The translations under genes and the position numbers were made by a program. The notes under the pieces were generated by a model that was not told the DNA's origin, ran no database searches, and worked only from the letters and a program-made list of their open reading frames with translations. Shown here piece by piece: positions 10,920-20,783 of a DNA stretch of 64,000 bases. The DNA comes from Nocardioides sp. TRM66260-LWL (GTDB taxonomy: Bacteria; Actinomycetota; Actinomycetes; Propionibacteriales; Nocardioidaceae), in contig NZ_JAIQZK010000003.1 of assembly GCF_020075545.1 (NCBI RefSeq), positions 186,001 to 250,000 of the forward strand, read 5' to 3'. Position 1 is the stretch's first letter. Each line of letters opens with the position of its first letter.

Positions 10920-11855
10920 ATGCGCCTGGGCGTCCTCGACATCGGCTCGAACACGGGCCACCTGCTCGTCGTCGACGCCCACGGGGGCTCGGCCCCGCTG
11001 GCCGCGTCGTCCCACAAGGAGCCGCTGCGGCTGGCCGAGCACCTCGACGACGCCGGGGCGGTCACCCAGCTCGGCATCGACGCCCTCGTCCGCTTCGTCG
11101 CCGACGCGATCGTGGTGGCCGAGGACCGCGGCTGCGAGGAGATGCTCGCCTTCGCCACCTCCGCGGTGCGCGACGCCGTCAACAGCGACGACGTGCTGGC
11201 CCGCGTGCGCGAGCGCACGGGGCTGGAGCTCGGCGTGCTCTCCGGCGAGGACGAGGCCCGCCTGACGTTCCTCTCGGTGCGCCGCTGGTTCGGCTGGTCG
11301 GCCGGACGCCTGGCGGTCTTCGACATCGGCGGCGGCTCCCTGGAGATCGCGGCCGGCAGCGACGAGGCCCCGGACGTCGCGTGGTCGATGCCGCTGGGCG
11401 CGGCCCGGCTGGCGCGCGCCTACTTCGCCGACCGCAACCCCGGCGAGGAGCAGCTGCGCGAGCTGCGCAAGCGGATCCGCGCCGAGATCGCCCGCGACGC
11501 CGGCCAGTTGCTGCGCGGCGGCGCCCCGCACCGGGCGGCGGCGACGTCGAAGACCTTCCGCTCCCTGGCCCGCATCTGCGGCGCGGCGCCGTCCTCGGAG
11601 GGCCTGCTGGTGCCGCGCGCGCTGGAGCGGGCCGCCCTGGCCACCTGGATCCCGAAGCTGGCGACGATGGACCTCGCCGAGCTGGCCGGGCTGCCCGGCG
11701 TCTCGCCGTCGCGGGCGCACCAGATCGTGCCGGGCGCGCTCGTCGCCGAGGCGTGCATGGACATCTTCGACCTGCCCGCGCTGGAGATCTGCCCGTGGGC
11801 GCTGCGCGAGGGCGTCATCCTCGAGCGGATCGACCAGATCGGCGTGCTGGGCTGA
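10920..11855 (+). CDS. ppx: Exopolyphosphatase, Ppx/GppA family
   Basis: Predicted 311-residue phosphatase of the ASKHA fold that releases phosphate from polyphosphate ends or acts on pppGpp. The two nucleotide/phosphate-binding motifs are clear: [15 protein letters not shown] at the N-terminus and [14 protein letters not shown] near residue 140. At this length it has the core catalytic domains only, like mycobacterial Ppx1, and lacks the extra C-terminal domains of the E. coli enzyme. The ATG follows TACGTT-N6. The TIM-barrel gene at 11869 follows within 15 bp, as in mycobacteria (recalled Rv0496-Rv0498 order). Nearby pit, DUF47 and ppk genes fit a phosphate-reserve role. Confidence 0.92.
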   Translation: MRLGVLDIGSNTGHLLVVDAHGGSAPLAASSHKEPLRLAEHLDDAGAVTQLGIDALVRFVADAIVVAEDRGCEEMLAFATSAVRDAVNSDDVLARVRERTGLELGVLSGEDEARLTFLSVRRWFGWSAGRLAVFDIGGGSLEIAAGSDEAPDVAWSMPLGAARLARAYFADRNPGEEQLRELRKRIRAEIARDAGQLLRGGAPHRAAATSKTFRSLARICGAAPSSEGLLVPRALERAALATWIPKLATMDLAELAGLPGVSPSRAHQIVPGALVAEACMDIFDLPALEICPWALREGVILERIDQIGVLG

Positions 11856-11868
11856 CCCGGCTCCCGTG

Positions 11869-12648
11869 ATGACCCGCATCGGACTCTCCACCTCCTCCGC
11901 CTACCCGGAGTCGGCGGCCCACGCCTTCGCCTACGCCGCCGAGCTCGGCTACGACGCGGTCGAAGTGATGGTCGCCCTCGACCGGCTCAGCCAGGACCAG
12001 GTCGCCCTCGGCAAGCTCGCCGACCACCACGGCGTGCCGGTGTGCAGCGTCCACGCGCCGTGCCTGCTGTTCACCCAGCGGGTCTGGGGCACCGACCCGT
12101 GGGGCAAGCTCGAGCGGTCGGCCGAGATGGCCCACCACCTCGGCGCCGAGGTCGTCGTGGTGCACCCGCCGTTCCGCTGGCAGAAGGAGTACGCGCGCGG
12201 CTTCGTCGAGGGCATCGCCGCGCTGGAGGCCACCACCGGCCTGCGGTTCGCGGTCGAGAACATGTACCCGTGGCGGGCCTCGTCGCGCCGCGGCGTCGAG
12301 ATGTACCTGCCGGGCTGGGATCCCTCGGACGAGCCGTACGCCAACACCACCATCGACCTCTCCCACGCCGCGATCGCCGGCGACGACGTCGTCGAGATGG
12401 CCCGACGCCTGGGGCCGCGGCTGCGGCACGTCCACCTCACCGACGGCACCGGCTCGGTCAAGGACGAGCACCTGGTGCCGGGGCGCGGCGTCATGAACGC
12501 CGACGGGTTCCTGCGCCACCTCGCCGGCAGCGGGTTCGAGGGCGACGTCGTGCTCGAGATCAACACCCGGCGCTGCGCCGACCGGGGCGAGCGGCTGGCC
12601 GACCTGCGCGAGTCGCTGGAGTTCGCCCGCGAGCACCTCGCCGGCTGA
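11869..12648 (+). CDS. Sugar phosphate isomerase/epimerase-like TIM-barrel protein
   Basis: A 259-residue protein of the xylose-isomerase-like/AP-endonuclease-2 TIM-barrel family. Likely metal-ligand motifs are present: [41 protein letters not shown] and VVLEINTRR. The actual substrate of this subgroup (homologous, from memory, to mycobacterial Rv0498) is not known to me. It follows ppx by 13 bp and is probably co-transcribed. A GTG at 11866 directly before the ATG is an alternative start. Confidence 0.88.
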   Translation: MTRIGLSTSSAYPESAAHAFAYAAELGYDAVEVMVALDRLSQDQVALGKLADHHGVPVCSVHAPCLLFTQRVWGTDPWGKLERSAEMAHHLGAEVVVVHPPFRWQKEYARGFVEGIAALEATTGLRFAVENMYPWRASSRRGVEMYLPGWDPSDEPYANTTIDLSHAAIAGDDVVEMARRLGPRLRHVHLTDGTGSVKDEHLVPGRGVMNADGFLRHLAGSGFEGDVVLEINTRRCADRGERLADLRESLEFAREHLAG

Positions 12649-12697
12649 CGTCGGCGCGCGGGGCCGGAGGGGGCGTCGGGCCGCAGGGCCCGGACGG

Positions 12698-13711
12698 TCA
12701 GCCGAGGACGAGGCCCAGCGCGCACCACATCGCGGCGGCCCCGAGCGCGGCCGCCGGCACGGTGACCACCCAGGCGAGCAGGATCCGTCGTGCGAGGCGC
12801 CAGCGCACCGCCGAGAGCCGGGTCGTCGAGCCGGCGCCGACGACGGCAGCGGTGAGGGTGTGCGTCGTGGAGACGGGGGCGTCGAAGGCGACCCCCGCGG
12901 TGTAGAGCACGCCGGCGGCGACGGTCTCGGCGGCGAACCCGCGGGCCGGGTCGAGATCGACCAGGCGTCGGCCCAGGGTGCGCATGATCCGCCAGCCCCC
13001 GCTGAGCGTGCCGGCCGCCAGGGCCAGCGCGACCAGGGAGATCACCCAGACCGGGAGGTCGGCGGAGTCCTCGGTGGTGCCCATCGAGTAGCCGCCCGCC
13101 AGCATAGCCAGGACGATGACCGCCGCCGACTTCTGGGCGTCCTGCAGGCCGTGGCCGAGCGCCACGGCGGCCGCCGAGACCGTCTGCGCGACGCGGAAGC
13201 CGCGCTGCGTGCGGTGCAGCGGCCGGTTCCGGAAGACCCACAGCAGCGCCACCATGAGGCCCGCGGCCCCCAGCAGGCCGACGAGCGGCGAGGCGACCAT
13301 CGCGACCAGGACGGTCTCGCGGACGACGTCCCAGCGCACCGTCGCCCCCGCCGCGAGAGCCGCGCCGGCCAGCCCGCCCAGCAGCGCGTAGGACGACGAG
13401 GACGGCAGCCCCGCGCGCCAGGTGAGGAGGTTCCAGGCGATCGCGCCGAGCAGCGCGGCCAGCAGCAGTCGCAGCCCGGCCTCGCCGTCGGGCGGCACGA
13501 CGACCGAGGCGACGGTCGCCGCCACGCCCTGCCCGAGGAAGGCGCCGACGAGGTTCATCACCGCGGCCATCGCGAGCGCGATGCGGGGCGTCAGCGCGCG
13601 CGTGGCCACCGAGGTCGCGACCGCGGTGGAGGCGTCGTGGAAGCCGTTGGTGTAGGCGAACCCGAGCGCGACGACGATGGTGACGACGGTGAGGAGGACG
13701 AGGGGATCCAC
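12698..13711 (-). CDS. pit: PiT-family low-affinity phosphate transporter
   Basis: A 337-residue integral membrane protein of about ten helices that would move metal-phosphate with protons. The inverted-repeat signature of PiT proteins appears at both ends: GFAYTNGFHDASTAVATSVATRAL near the N-terminus and VAFDAPVSTTHTLTAAVVGAG near the C-terminus. HGLQDAQKSAAVIVLA lies centrally. The GTG start is 4 bp after the DUF47 stop and has AGGAG upstream, so the two form one operon. This pairing is common and the DUF47 protein is thought to control the transporter. Confidence 0.93.
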   Translation of the reverse strand: MDPLVLLTVVTIVVALGFAYTNGFHDASTAVATSVATRALTPRIALAMAAVMNLVGAFLGQGVAATVASVVVPPDGEAGLRLLLAALLGAIAWNLLTWRAGLPSSSSYALLGGLAGAALAAGATVRWDVVRETVLVAMVASPLVGLLGAAGLMVALLWVFRNRPLHRTQRGFRVAQTVSAAAVALGHGLQDAQKSAAVIVLAMLAGGYSMGTTEDSADLPVWVISLVALALAAGTLSGGWRIMRTLGRRLVDLDPARGFAAETVAAGVLYTAGVAFDAPVSTTHTLTAAVVGAGSTTRLSAVRWRLARRILLAWVVTVPAAALGAAAMWCALGLVLG

Positions 13712-13715
13712 CTCG

Positions 13716-14333
13716 TCAGGTCTCCTTGACGGCGATCTGCTCCACGATCGTCGCGACCCGCTCGAAGGCGTCGATCGCGCTCTCCATCGACTCCGCGATG
13801 TCCTTGAGCTTCAGCACCTCGAGCGCCTTGTACTCGCCGGAGAACAGGTGGGCGAGGATCCGTCGGTGGTTGCGGTCGCCCTCGTTCTCGAGCCGGTTGA
13901 TCTCGATCCAGAACTCCTCCATGGCGGCCGGCGTGCGCAGCCGCGGCATCGAGGCCGCCGTCAGCTCCGCGCAGCGCTGGAGCACCTCGACCTGGCCCGA
14001 GAGCTGGGTCGGCAGCACCTTCACCTCGTAGAGCAGGATCATCTCGACGGCCTCGTCGAGGTGGTCCATGACGTCGTCGAGCGCCGAGCCCAGCGCGTAG
14101 ACGTCCTCGCGGTCGAAGGGCGTCACGAAGCTCGAGGTGGCCCGCTTGAACAGGCTGTGGGCGGTCTCGTCGGCGGCGTGCTCGGCGTCGCGCATCGCGG
14201 CCGCCACCTCGGCGTTGTGCTCGCGGTCGCCGAGCATCTGCGCCAGCAGCGAGGCACCGGTGACCAGGTGCTCGGCGGACGCGGTCAGCAGGTCGTAGAA
14301 CGACGAGTCGACCGGCCGGAAGCGCAGACCCAC
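13716..14333 (-). CDS. DUF47 PhoU-like protein (Pit accessory)
   Basis: A 205-residue all-helical PhoU-like protein beginning VGLRFRPVDSSFYDLLTASA. It carries paired acidic metal-binding helices (RDAEHAADETAHSLFKRATSSFVTPFDREDVYAL and RLENEGDRNHRRILAHLF regions). DUF47 proteins are cytoplasmic partners of PiT transporters. I chose the GTG at 14333 because AGGAG sits 7 bp upstream. The longer open frame to 14384 has no such support. It is first in the operon with the pit gene; TAGAGT on the minus strand near 14386-14391 is a possible -10. Confidence 0.9.
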   Translation of the reverse strand: MGLRFRPVDSSFYDLLTASAEHLVTGASLLAQMLGDREHNAEVAAAMRDAEHAADETAHSLFKRATSSFVTPFDREDVYALGSALDDVMDHLDEAVEMILLYEVKVLPTQLSGQVEVLQRCAELTAASMPRLRTPAAMEEFWIEINRLENEGDRNHRRILAHLFSGEYKALEVLKLKDIAESMESAIDAFERVATIVEQIAVKET

Positions 14334-14468
14334 GGAAGAGCTCCTGTTGAGGCGGGGGCGAGGCGGAGATGAACCGGGGGTCACTCTAGGCGGGCCACTG
14401 TGGACGGACGCAACCGTCCGACGGCTCGCCCCGTCGCCCAGTGACCCCGGCCACGCCGTGGAGCCCTG

Positions 14469-14512
14469 GGTCGCTGCCCGGTCGCTGCCCGGTCGCTGCC
14501 CGGTCGCTGCCG
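14469..14512. repeat. Four tandem 11-bp repeats
   Basis: GGTCGCTGCCC occurs four times in a row (14469-14479, 14480-14490, 14491-14501, 14502-14512; last copy ends CCG). The array is in the 187-bp gap between the DUF47 start and the ppk stop, 8 bp after ppk. It could vary in copy number. No function is evident. Confidence 0.85.
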
Positions 14513-14520
14513 GGTCGGCG

Positions 14521-16680
14521 TCAGGCCTGCGCGCTCCGGCGCGAGCGCTGCCGCTCGATCAGCGCCGCCTGCAGGTCGACCTCGCCGCCGTTGCGGGACC
14601 AGCTGCCCTCGGCGTCGAGCAGCCAGGCCGAGGTGTCGGGGGCGAACGCGAGGTCGAGCAGCTCGCGCACCGGGCCGCGGGTCGACTCGCCGGGCAGGCG
14701 CACCAGCACCTCGACGCGACGGTCGAGGTTGCGGTGCATCATGTCGGCCGACCCGATCCACGCCTCCGGCTCGCCGCCGTTCTCGACGTCGAAGACGCGG
14801 CTGTGCTCGAGGAAGCGGCCGAGGATCGAGCGCACCTCGACGTTCTCGCTCAGGCCCGGGACCCCCGGCCGCAGCGCGCAGATGCCGCGCACCAGCAGCT
14901 GCACCGGCACGCCCTCCTGGGAGGCCAGGTAGAGGGCGTCGATGACCGCCTCGTCGACCACGCTGTTGGCCTTGAGCCGGATGCGTGCCGGGCGGCCGGC
15001 GCGGTGGTGCGCGATCTCGCGGTGGATGCGCTCGACCAGGCCCGTGCGGACGTTGTCGGGCGCCACGAGCAGCTCCTCGTAGGAGGCGTTGCGCGACCAG
15101 CCCGAGAGGTTGTTGAACAGGTGGGCGACGTCCTCGCCGATCCGCTCGTTCGTGGTGATCAGCCCGAGGTCCTCGTACATGCGCGAGGTCTTCGGGTTGT
15201 AGTTGCCGGTGCCGATGTGGGTGTAGCGGCGGATGCCGTCGGGCTCCTGCCGCACGACCATCGAGAGCTTGCAGTGGGTCTTGAGCCCCACCAGGCCGTA
15301 GACGACGTGGCAGCCGGCCTGCTCGAGCTTGCGCGCCCAGCGGATGTTCGCCTCCTCGTCGAAGCGCGCCTTGATCTCGACGATCACCAGCACCTGCTTG
15401 CCGGCCTCGGCGGCGTCGATGAGGGCGTCGATGATCGGGGAGTCGCCGGACGTGCGGTAGAGGGTCTGCTTGATCGCCAGCACGTGACGGTCGGCGGCCG
15501 CCTGCTCGATGAACCGCTGCACCGAGGTGGAGAAGGAGTCGTACGGATGGTGCAGCAGCACGTCGTGACGCCGCGCGGCCTTGAAGACGTCGACCGGCTT
15601 GGCCGACTCGACCTCGGCGAGCCGCGGGTGGGTGGTCGGGACGAAGGCCGGGTACTTCAGCTCCGCGCGGTCGAGGTCGGCGATGCCGTGCAAACCGCGC
15701 AGGTCGAGCGGGCCGGGCAGCCGGAAGACCTCGGCCTCGCCGATGCCGAGCTCGGTGACCAGCAGGTCGAGCACGGCGTCGGAGATCGACTCCTCGACCT
15801 CCAGGCGCACCGGCGGGCCGAACCGGCGGCGCAGCAGCTCCTTCTCGAGCGCGGTGAGGAGGTTCTCGGCGTCGTCCTCCTCGACCTCGAGGTCCTCGTT
15901 GCGGGTGACCCGGAAGGTGTGCACCTCGACGATGCTCATGCCGGGGAACAGCTTCTTCAGGTGCTCGCGGATGACGTCCTCGAGCGGGACGAACCGGTCG
16001 TTGCCGACGGGCACGAAGCGGCTGAAGATCGGCGGCACCTTGACCCGGGCGAAGTGCTCCTTGCCCGAGCGGGGGTTCTCGATGACGACGGCCAGGTTGA
16101 GCGAGAGCCCCGAGATGTAGGGGAACGGGTGGGCGGGGTCGACCGCGAGCGGGGTGAGCACGGGGAAGATGCGCTCCTTGAACAGCCGCTTGCAGGTGCG
16201 CTGCTCGTCGCTGGTGAGCTCCTCCCAGCGGACGAGGTCGATGCCGCTCTCGGTGAGCGCGGGCCGCAGCTGGTCGTGCAGCACCCGGGCGTGGCGGGCG
16301 CTGAGTTCGGCGGCGGTCGCCCAGATCCGGTCGAGCACCTCGCGGGGCATCAGGCCGGACGCCGCGCGCACCGCGAGGCCGGCGGCGATGCGCCGCTTCA
16401 GGCCCGCCACCCGCACCATGAAGAACTCGTCGAGGTTGCTGGCGAAGATCGCCAGGAACCGGGCGCGCTCGAGCAGCGGCAGCGAGGGGTCCTCGGCCAG
16501 CTCGAGCACCCGCTCGTTGAACCGCAGCCACGACAGCTCGCGGTCGAGGAACCGGTCGTCGAACCGCTCGACGGCGGCGAGCGCGGCGTCGTCCGGCTCG
16601 TAGGGGGGCTCGACGTCGAAGCTCTCGTGCGGGGGGCCGTCGGGGTTGTGGGCGGCGTCGGCGGTGAGCTCGGCGGTCAT
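14521..16680 (-). CDS. ppk: Polyphosphate kinase 1
   Basis: Predicted 719-residue enzyme that reversibly transfers the ATP gamma-phosphate onto polyphosphate chains. It shows the N-terminal domain beginning [21 protein letters not shown], the head domain, and the two phospholipase-D-like C-terminal domains. The autophosphorylated histidine is in [19 protein letters not shown] (about residue 487). FNNLSGWSR and [14 protein letters not shown] are further family marks. I chose the ATG at 16680, since GGAAGG lies 9 bp upstream; the earlier ATG at 16689 has no spacing from it. With ppx and the PiT transporter it forms a phosphate storage group. Confidence 0.96.
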   Translation of the reverse strand: MTAELTADAAHNPDGPPHESFDVEPPYEPDDAALAAVERFDDRFLDRELSWLRFNERVLELAEDPSLPLLERARFLAIFASNLDEFFMVRVAGLKRRIAAGLAVRAASGLMPREVLDRIWATAAELSARHARVLHDQLRPALTESGIDLVRWEELTSDEQRTCKRLFKERIFPVLTPLAVDPAHPFPYISGLSLNLAVVIENPRSGKEHFARVKVPPIFSRFVPVGNDRFVPLEDVIREHLKKLFPGMSIVEVHTFRVTRNEDLEVEEDDAENLLTALEKELLRRRFGPPVRLEVEESISDAVLDLLVTELGIGEAEVFRLPGPLDLRGLHGIADLDRAELKYPAFVPTTHPRLAEVESAKPVDVFKAARRHDVLLHHPYDSFSTSVQRFIEQAAADRHVLAIKQTLYRTSGDSPIIDALIDAAEAGKQVLVIVEIKARFDEEANIRWARKLEQAGCHVVYGLVGLKTHCKLSMVVRQEPDGIRRYTHIGTGNYNPKTSRMYEDLGLITTNERIGEDVAHLFNNLSGWSRNASYEELLVAPDNVRTGLVERIHREIAHHRAGRPARIRLKANSVVDEAVIDALYLASQEGVPVQLLVRGICALRPGVPGLSENVEVRSILGRFLEHSRVFDVENGGEPEAWIGSADMMHRNLDRRVEVLVRLPGESTRGPVRELLDLAFAPDTSAWLLDAEGSWSRNGGEVDLQAALIERQRSRRSAQA

Positions 16681-16741
16681 GCCCGGCATCCTTCCACCGA
16701 TCGGTGAACGGTCGGTGTCACCCGGACGTGGCCCCGCGGGC

Positions 16742-16747
16742 TAGGTT
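16742..16747 (+). promoter_or_regulatory. Candidate -10 element for the esterase
   Basis: TAGGTT ends 8 bp before the GTG at 16756. Confidence 0.45.
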
Positions 16748-16755
16748 GACGACCC

Positions 16756-17835
16756 GTGAGCAGCCCTCGTCCCGGCACCCGGCCGTCCCCGCCCCTCGCC
16801 GCCCTCCAGCAGGTGCGCGGCCGCGTCGAGCAGGCGGTGTTCGCCGGGGTCATGGGGCTGCCCGAGCCGGTGCAGCGCCGCCTGGCGGGCCGCCCGGTCG
16901 TCCGCGACGGCCAGACGCTGGCCGCGGAGACCCAGCTGATGCTGCGGCTGCAGAGGGTCAGCGGCATCCCCGCCGTCGAGACCCTGCCGATCCCGCAGGG
17001 CCGCGTCGCGCTGCTGCACCAGAGCCGCCTCGCCGGCGGCGCCCTGTCGATCGCGGAGACCCGCGACCTCGAGGTGGCCGGGATGCCGGCCCGGCTCTAC
17101 CGGCCGAGCGGGCTGGGCCGCGGCCAGGTCGGCCCGCTGCTGCTGTTCGTGCACGGCGGCGGGTTCGTCTACGGCGACCTCGACTCCCACGACGCCCCCT
17201 GCCGGCTGCTCGCGGAGCGGGCCGGCGTCCGCGTGCTGGCCGTCGACTACCGGCTCGCGCCCGAGCACCCGTTCCCCGCCGCGTGCGACGACGCGGTCGC
17301 CGCGTTCCGCTGGGTCGTGGAGCACGCCGCCGAGCTGCACGCCGACCCTGCGCGGCTCGCCGTCGGCGGCGACTCCGCGGGGGGCAACCTGGCGGCCAAC
17401 GTCGCCCTGGCCGCGGCGCGGGAGGGGCTGCCGCTGGCCTTCCAGCTGCTGGTCTACCCGACCACCGACGCGGTGCACGACACCGACTCGGCCCGCCGGT
17501 TCAACGAGGGGTTCTTCCTCTCCCAGCGGTTCATGGACGTCGCCTCCGACTCCTACATCCCCGCCGACGCCGACCCCGCCGAGGAGCGGCTCTCGCCGCT
17601 GAACGCCGAGATCCCCGACGGGCTCGCGCCCGCCTACCTGTGCACCGCGGGCTTCGACCCGCTGCGCGACGAGGGGGAGGCCTACGCGCGCCGGCTCTCC
17701 GACGCCGGCGTCGAGGTGCGGCTGCAGCGCTTCCCCGACCAGATCCACGGCTTCCTGAACGTCGTCGGCGTGGGTCGGCGCTCCCGGGCCTGCGTGCTCG
17801 AGATCGCCGACGCCCTGCGCGCCGGGCTCGCCTGA
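16756..17835 (+). CDS. Alpha/beta-hydrolase, hormone-sensitive-lipase (LipH-type) esterase
   Basis: A 359-residue esterase. The oxyanion-hole motif HGGGFVYGDL, the nucleophile elbow GGDSAGGNLA and the catalytic Asp/His region (CTAGFDPLRDEGEAYA, then QIHGFLNV) are all in place, so the triad is complete. The YRLAPEHPFPA block is typical of the HSL family. The 90-residue N-terminal lead-in is longer than the minimal domain. No signal peptide is seen. It likely acts on short-chain or lipid esters in the cytoplasm; the natural substrate is unknown. It stands alone, divergent from ppk and convergent with the coiled-coil gene. Confidence 0.92.
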   Translation: MSSPRPGTRPSPPLAALQQVRGRVEQAVFAGVMGLPEPVQRRLAGRPVVRDGQTLAAETQLMLRLQRVSGIPAVETLPIPQGRVALLHQSRLAGGALSIAETRDLEVAGMPARLYRPSGLGRGQVGPLLLFVHGGGFVYGDLDSHDAPCRLLAERAGVRVLAVDYRLAPEHPFPAACDDAVAAFRWVVEHAAELHADPARLAVGGDSAGGNLAANVALAAAREGLPLAFQLLVYPTTDAVHDTDSARRFNEGFFLSQRFMDVASDSYIPADADPAEERLSPLNAEIPDGLAPAYLCTAGFDPLRDEGEAYARRLSDAGVEVRLQRFPDQIHGFLNVVGVGRRSRACVLEIADALRAGLA

Positions 17836-17866
17836 GTCAGGCGGCCGGTCGAGCCGCTGGCCGGGC

Positions 17867-20743
17867 TCAGAGCTCGGGTCGCCAGCGTCGTAGCTCGCGG
17901 GTGAACGCCTGCGGGTCGACCATGCGGCGGTCGACGACCACCGCCGGCAGGCTGCGGCGCAGGAAGCGCACCTCCCAGCCGGACGAGCCCGGCTCGCCGC
18001 GCACCTCGATGCGGGTGCTCGGGCTGTAGAGGTCGAAGCGGTGCCGGCTGTCGCCGTGCACGATCTCGACGACGCCGGCGTCGTCGACCCGCACCCGACC
18101 GCGCCGCCCGCGGCGGCCCGGCAGGGGCACCAGGACCAGGAGCAGCAGCACGGCCGCGACGCCACCGGCGGCGTAGACCAGCGGTGCCGTGGGCCGGTCG
18201 GTGACGGCCGTGGCGCCGGCGGCGACGGCCGCCAGCAGCGCCAGCACGAGAGCGACGGCCCGCAGCGCGGCGCGTCCGGGGGCGCCGCCGAGGTCGAGGG
18301 ACTCCGCCGCGGCGGGGCGCGCGGTGCTGTCGAGCACCGAGGGACGCGGTCGGGTCGGCTCCTCGGCCAGCGCACGGCTCAGCTCGGTCGGGGGCGGCGT
18401 CGGGAGGTCGGCCGGCCGGCGGGCGCTCACGGACCCGGATTCGGACGCCGACTCCGACCCGGCTCCGGCGCTGGCGGAGCGGGGAGCGGCCGGCGTCGGT
18501 GGCTGCGGCTCGACGGCGGCGGCCGTCGGCTCCGGGACGCGCGGCTCGCGGGTGCGCTCCTGCACCGGTGCGGGCACCGGGGCCTCGGCGCGCGACGGCT
18601 GCTGCCGCGCGGAGGGCCGACGCAGGCCCCGGGTGGTGGCGGACGCGGAGGGCTCGCCGCCCTCGACCGCGGCCTCGGTGAGCGCGGCGAGCCGCTCGGC
18701 CAGCTCGGCGGCACGCTGCTCGGCGACCAGCCGCTCCTGGTTGGCGAGCTCGACGAGCTCGGTGGAGCGGCGCACCGACGACTCGACGGCCTGGCGGTCG
18801 ATGGCCCGCTGGGCGGCCTCGGCCTCGGCGGCGGCCCGGGCCTCCGACTCGCGGACGACCGCCTGCTCGGCCTCGGCCCGCGCCTCGAGCGCCGCGCGGA
18901 GCTGGTCGAGCGCCTCGGTGGTGCGGCGCTCGGCGGCGTCGCGGTCGGCGGCGCTGCGGGCGGCCTGCTCGGCGAGCTCGACGGCCTGCCGCTCGGCGCC
19001 CTCGCGGGCCTCGACGGCGGCCTGCAGGGCGGCCTCGGCGGCGGCCCGGGCGGACTCGGCGGCCTCGGCCCGGCGGCCGGCGTCGGCGGCCGCCTGCTCG
19101 GCGGCCAGGCGCGCCTCGACGGCGGCGCGGGTCTCCTCGGCCCGCTCGCCCGCGGCGCGGTGCGCGGCGGCGGCCTGACCGGCGGCCAGGCCGGCGGCCG
19201 CGGTCTGCGCGACGGCGTGCTGCTCGGCCTCGGCGAGGGCGGTGCGGGTGGCCTCGACGCGCTGCTCGGCGTCGGCCTCGGCTGCGGCGGCTCGGGCGCG
19301 CGCCTGCTCCTCGGTGCGGGCGGCCTCGGCGCGGGCGGCCTCGATGCGCTGCTCGGCCTCCGCGTCCGCCGCCGCCATCCGCGCCAGGGCGGCGGCCTCG
19401 GCGTCGGCGATCCGCAGCGCGGCGGAGCGGTCGGCGTCCTCCCGGGCCCGGACGGCGGACTCGGCGTCGGCGAGGGCGCGGCGGGCGGCGTCCTCGGCCT
19501 CGCGACGGGCGGCGTGGGCGGCGTCGGCGAGGCGGGCCTGCTCGGCGGCGGCGCGCTCGGCCTGCTCGCGCAGGTCGGCCTGCTCGGCGACGCGCTGCTC
19601 GGCGGCGGCGCGGGCCTCGGCCTGCTCGGCGGCGGCGCGGTCGGCTGCGGCGCGCGCCTGCTCGGCGTCCTCGGCGGCCCGGCGGGCGGCCAGACCCGCC
19701 TGCTCCGCGGTCTCACGGTCGCGAGCGGCGCGGGCGGCCGCCTCGTGGGCCTCGGCGGCGCTGGTCTCGGCGTCGGCGCGACGTCGCTCGGCCTCGGCGG
19801 CCCGGGCGATCGCCTCGGCGACCGCGGTCTCGGCGGCGGCGCGGGCCTCCAACGCGGCGGCCAGCTCGACGGCCGCCCGGACGCCCGCCTCCTCCGCGGC
19901 GGCGCGCGCGGCGGCGTGCTCGGCGGCGACCCGATCGGCCTCGGCGCGGGCGTCGGCCGCCTCACGCACCCGCTCGGCGGCGGCGGCGTCCGAGGCACGT
20001 CGGGCGTCGTGGGCCGCGATCGCGGCCTCCTGGGCGTGCCGCGCGGTCTCGTCGGCGACCCGGCGGGCGTCGACCGCCTCCTGCGCGGCGCGGGCGGCGT
20101 CGGCCGCGGCGCGCTCGGCGTCCGCGCGGGCGGCGACGAGCTCGGTGACCCGCTCCTGCTCGATCCGGGCGTCGTCCTGGGCGAGGCGGCGGGCGTCCTC
20201 GGCGCGCGCGGCGTGCTCGGCGAGTGCGGCGACGCGGTCCTCGACGGCGGCGCGGGACTCGGCCTGGGCGGTGGCCGCCTCCTCGGCGGCCCGGCGGGCG
20301 CGCTCGGCCTCCTCGGCGGCCCGGCGGGCCTCGTCCAGGGCGCGGGCGCTGGCGGCGGCGGCCTCGACGGCGGCCGCGAGCTCCTCCTGGTGGCGGGCCA
20401 GCACGGCCTGCGCCGCGGCGAGGGCGGAGTCGGCCTCGGCGGCGCGCCGGGACTGCTCGGCCGCGGCCGCGTCGGCCTCGGCCCGGGCCAGCGCCGCGGT
20501 GCGGGCGGACTCCTCGGCCACCAGCCGCTCCGCGGCCTGCTCGGCGGCGGCCCGCTCGGCCAGGCCGCGCAGCCGGGCGGCCTGCTCCGCCGCGACGGCC
20601 TGCTCGCTCGCGCGCCGCTCGAGGTCGTCGAGGTCGAACGGCGGGACGTCGGCCTGCGGCACCGCGGCGTCCGGCTCGTGGCGACGGCGCCAGCGACGCC
20701 CGGAGGCGTCCCCGGGGGGCGGGTTGCGGTCGGCGCTGCTCAT
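17867..20743 (-). CDS. Long coiled-coil membrane protein (paralogue 1)
   Basis: A 958-residue protein. After a short basic N-terminus (RRWRRRHEPDAA), residues about 45-690 form one long Ala/Glu/Arg-rich coiled coil with heptad character (for example RAAEQAERARRA-type runs). A Pro/Ser/Arg-rich linker of about 130 residues follows, then two adjacent membrane helices (about 822-870) and a 75-residue C-terminal domain containing RFDLYSPSTRI, GEPGSSGWEVRFLRRSLPA and MVDPQAFT. The same C-terminal domain ends the protein at 26058-28640. The topology suggests a cytoplasmic rod tethered to the membrane. Function is unknown; a scaffold or polar-growth role is only a guess. The ATG at 20743 follows TAGGGT-N7. 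Confidence 0.88.
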   Translation of the reverse strand: MSSADRNPPPGDASGRRWRRRHEPDAAVPQADVPPFDLDDLERRASEQAVAAEQAARLRGLAERAAAEQAAERLVAEESARTAALARAEADAAAAEQSRRAAEADSALAAAQAVLARHQEELAAAVEAAAASARALDEARRAAEEAERARRAAEEAATAQAESRAAVEDRVAALAEHAARAEDARRLAQDDARIEQERVTELVAARADAERAAADAARAAQEAVDARRVADETARHAQEAAIAAHDARRASDAAAAERVREAADARAEADRVAAEHAAARAAAEEAGVRAAVELAAALEARAAAETAVAEAIARAAEAERRRADAETSAAEAHEAAARAARDRETAEQAGLAARRAAEDAEQARAAADRAAAEQAEARAAAEQRVAEQADLREQAERAAAEQARLADAAHAARREAEDAARRALADAESAVRAREDADRSAALRIADAEAAALARMAAADAEAEQRIEAARAEAARTEEQARARAAAAEADAEQRVEATRTALAEAEQHAVAQTAAAGLAAGQAAAAHRAAGERAEETRAAVEARLAAEQAAADAGRRAEAAESARAAAEAALQAAVEAREGAERQAVELAEQAARSAADRDAAERRTTEALDQLRAALEARAEAEQAVVRESEARAAAEAEAAQRAIDRQAVESSVRRSTELVELANQERLVAEQRAAELAERLAALTEAAVEGGEPSASATTRGLRRPSARQQPSRAEAPVPAPVQERTREPRVPEPTAAAVEPQPPTPAAPRSASAGAGSESASESGSVSARRPADLPTPPPTELSRALAEEPTRPRPSVLDSTARPAAAESLDLGGAPGRAALRAVALVLALLAAVAAGATAVTDRPTAPLVYAAGGVAAVLLLLVLVPLPGRRGRRGRVRVDDAGVVEIVHGDSRHRFDLYSPSTRIEVRGEPGSSGWEVRFLRRSLPAVVVDRRMVDPQAFTRELRRWRPEL

Positions 20744-20750
20744 CGGGGGC

Positions 20751-20756
20751 ACCCTA
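20751..20756 (-). promoter_or_regulatory. Candidate -10 element for coiled-coil paralogue 1
   Basis: TAGGGT on the minus strand ends 7 bp before the ATG at 20743. Confidence 0.45.
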
Positions 20757-20783
20757 CCCACCGCGCGCCGTCGTCCGGAGCGC

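Noticed and set aside
12661..12697. Hairpin CGGGCC-GCAG-GGCCCG between the TIM-barrel gene and the pit gene as a terminator
   Set aside because: Only six base pairs in a very GC-rich stretch; similar stems arise by chance.
14469..14512. Tandem repeats considered as a CRISPR remnant
   Set aside because: Repeats are 11 bp with no spacers.
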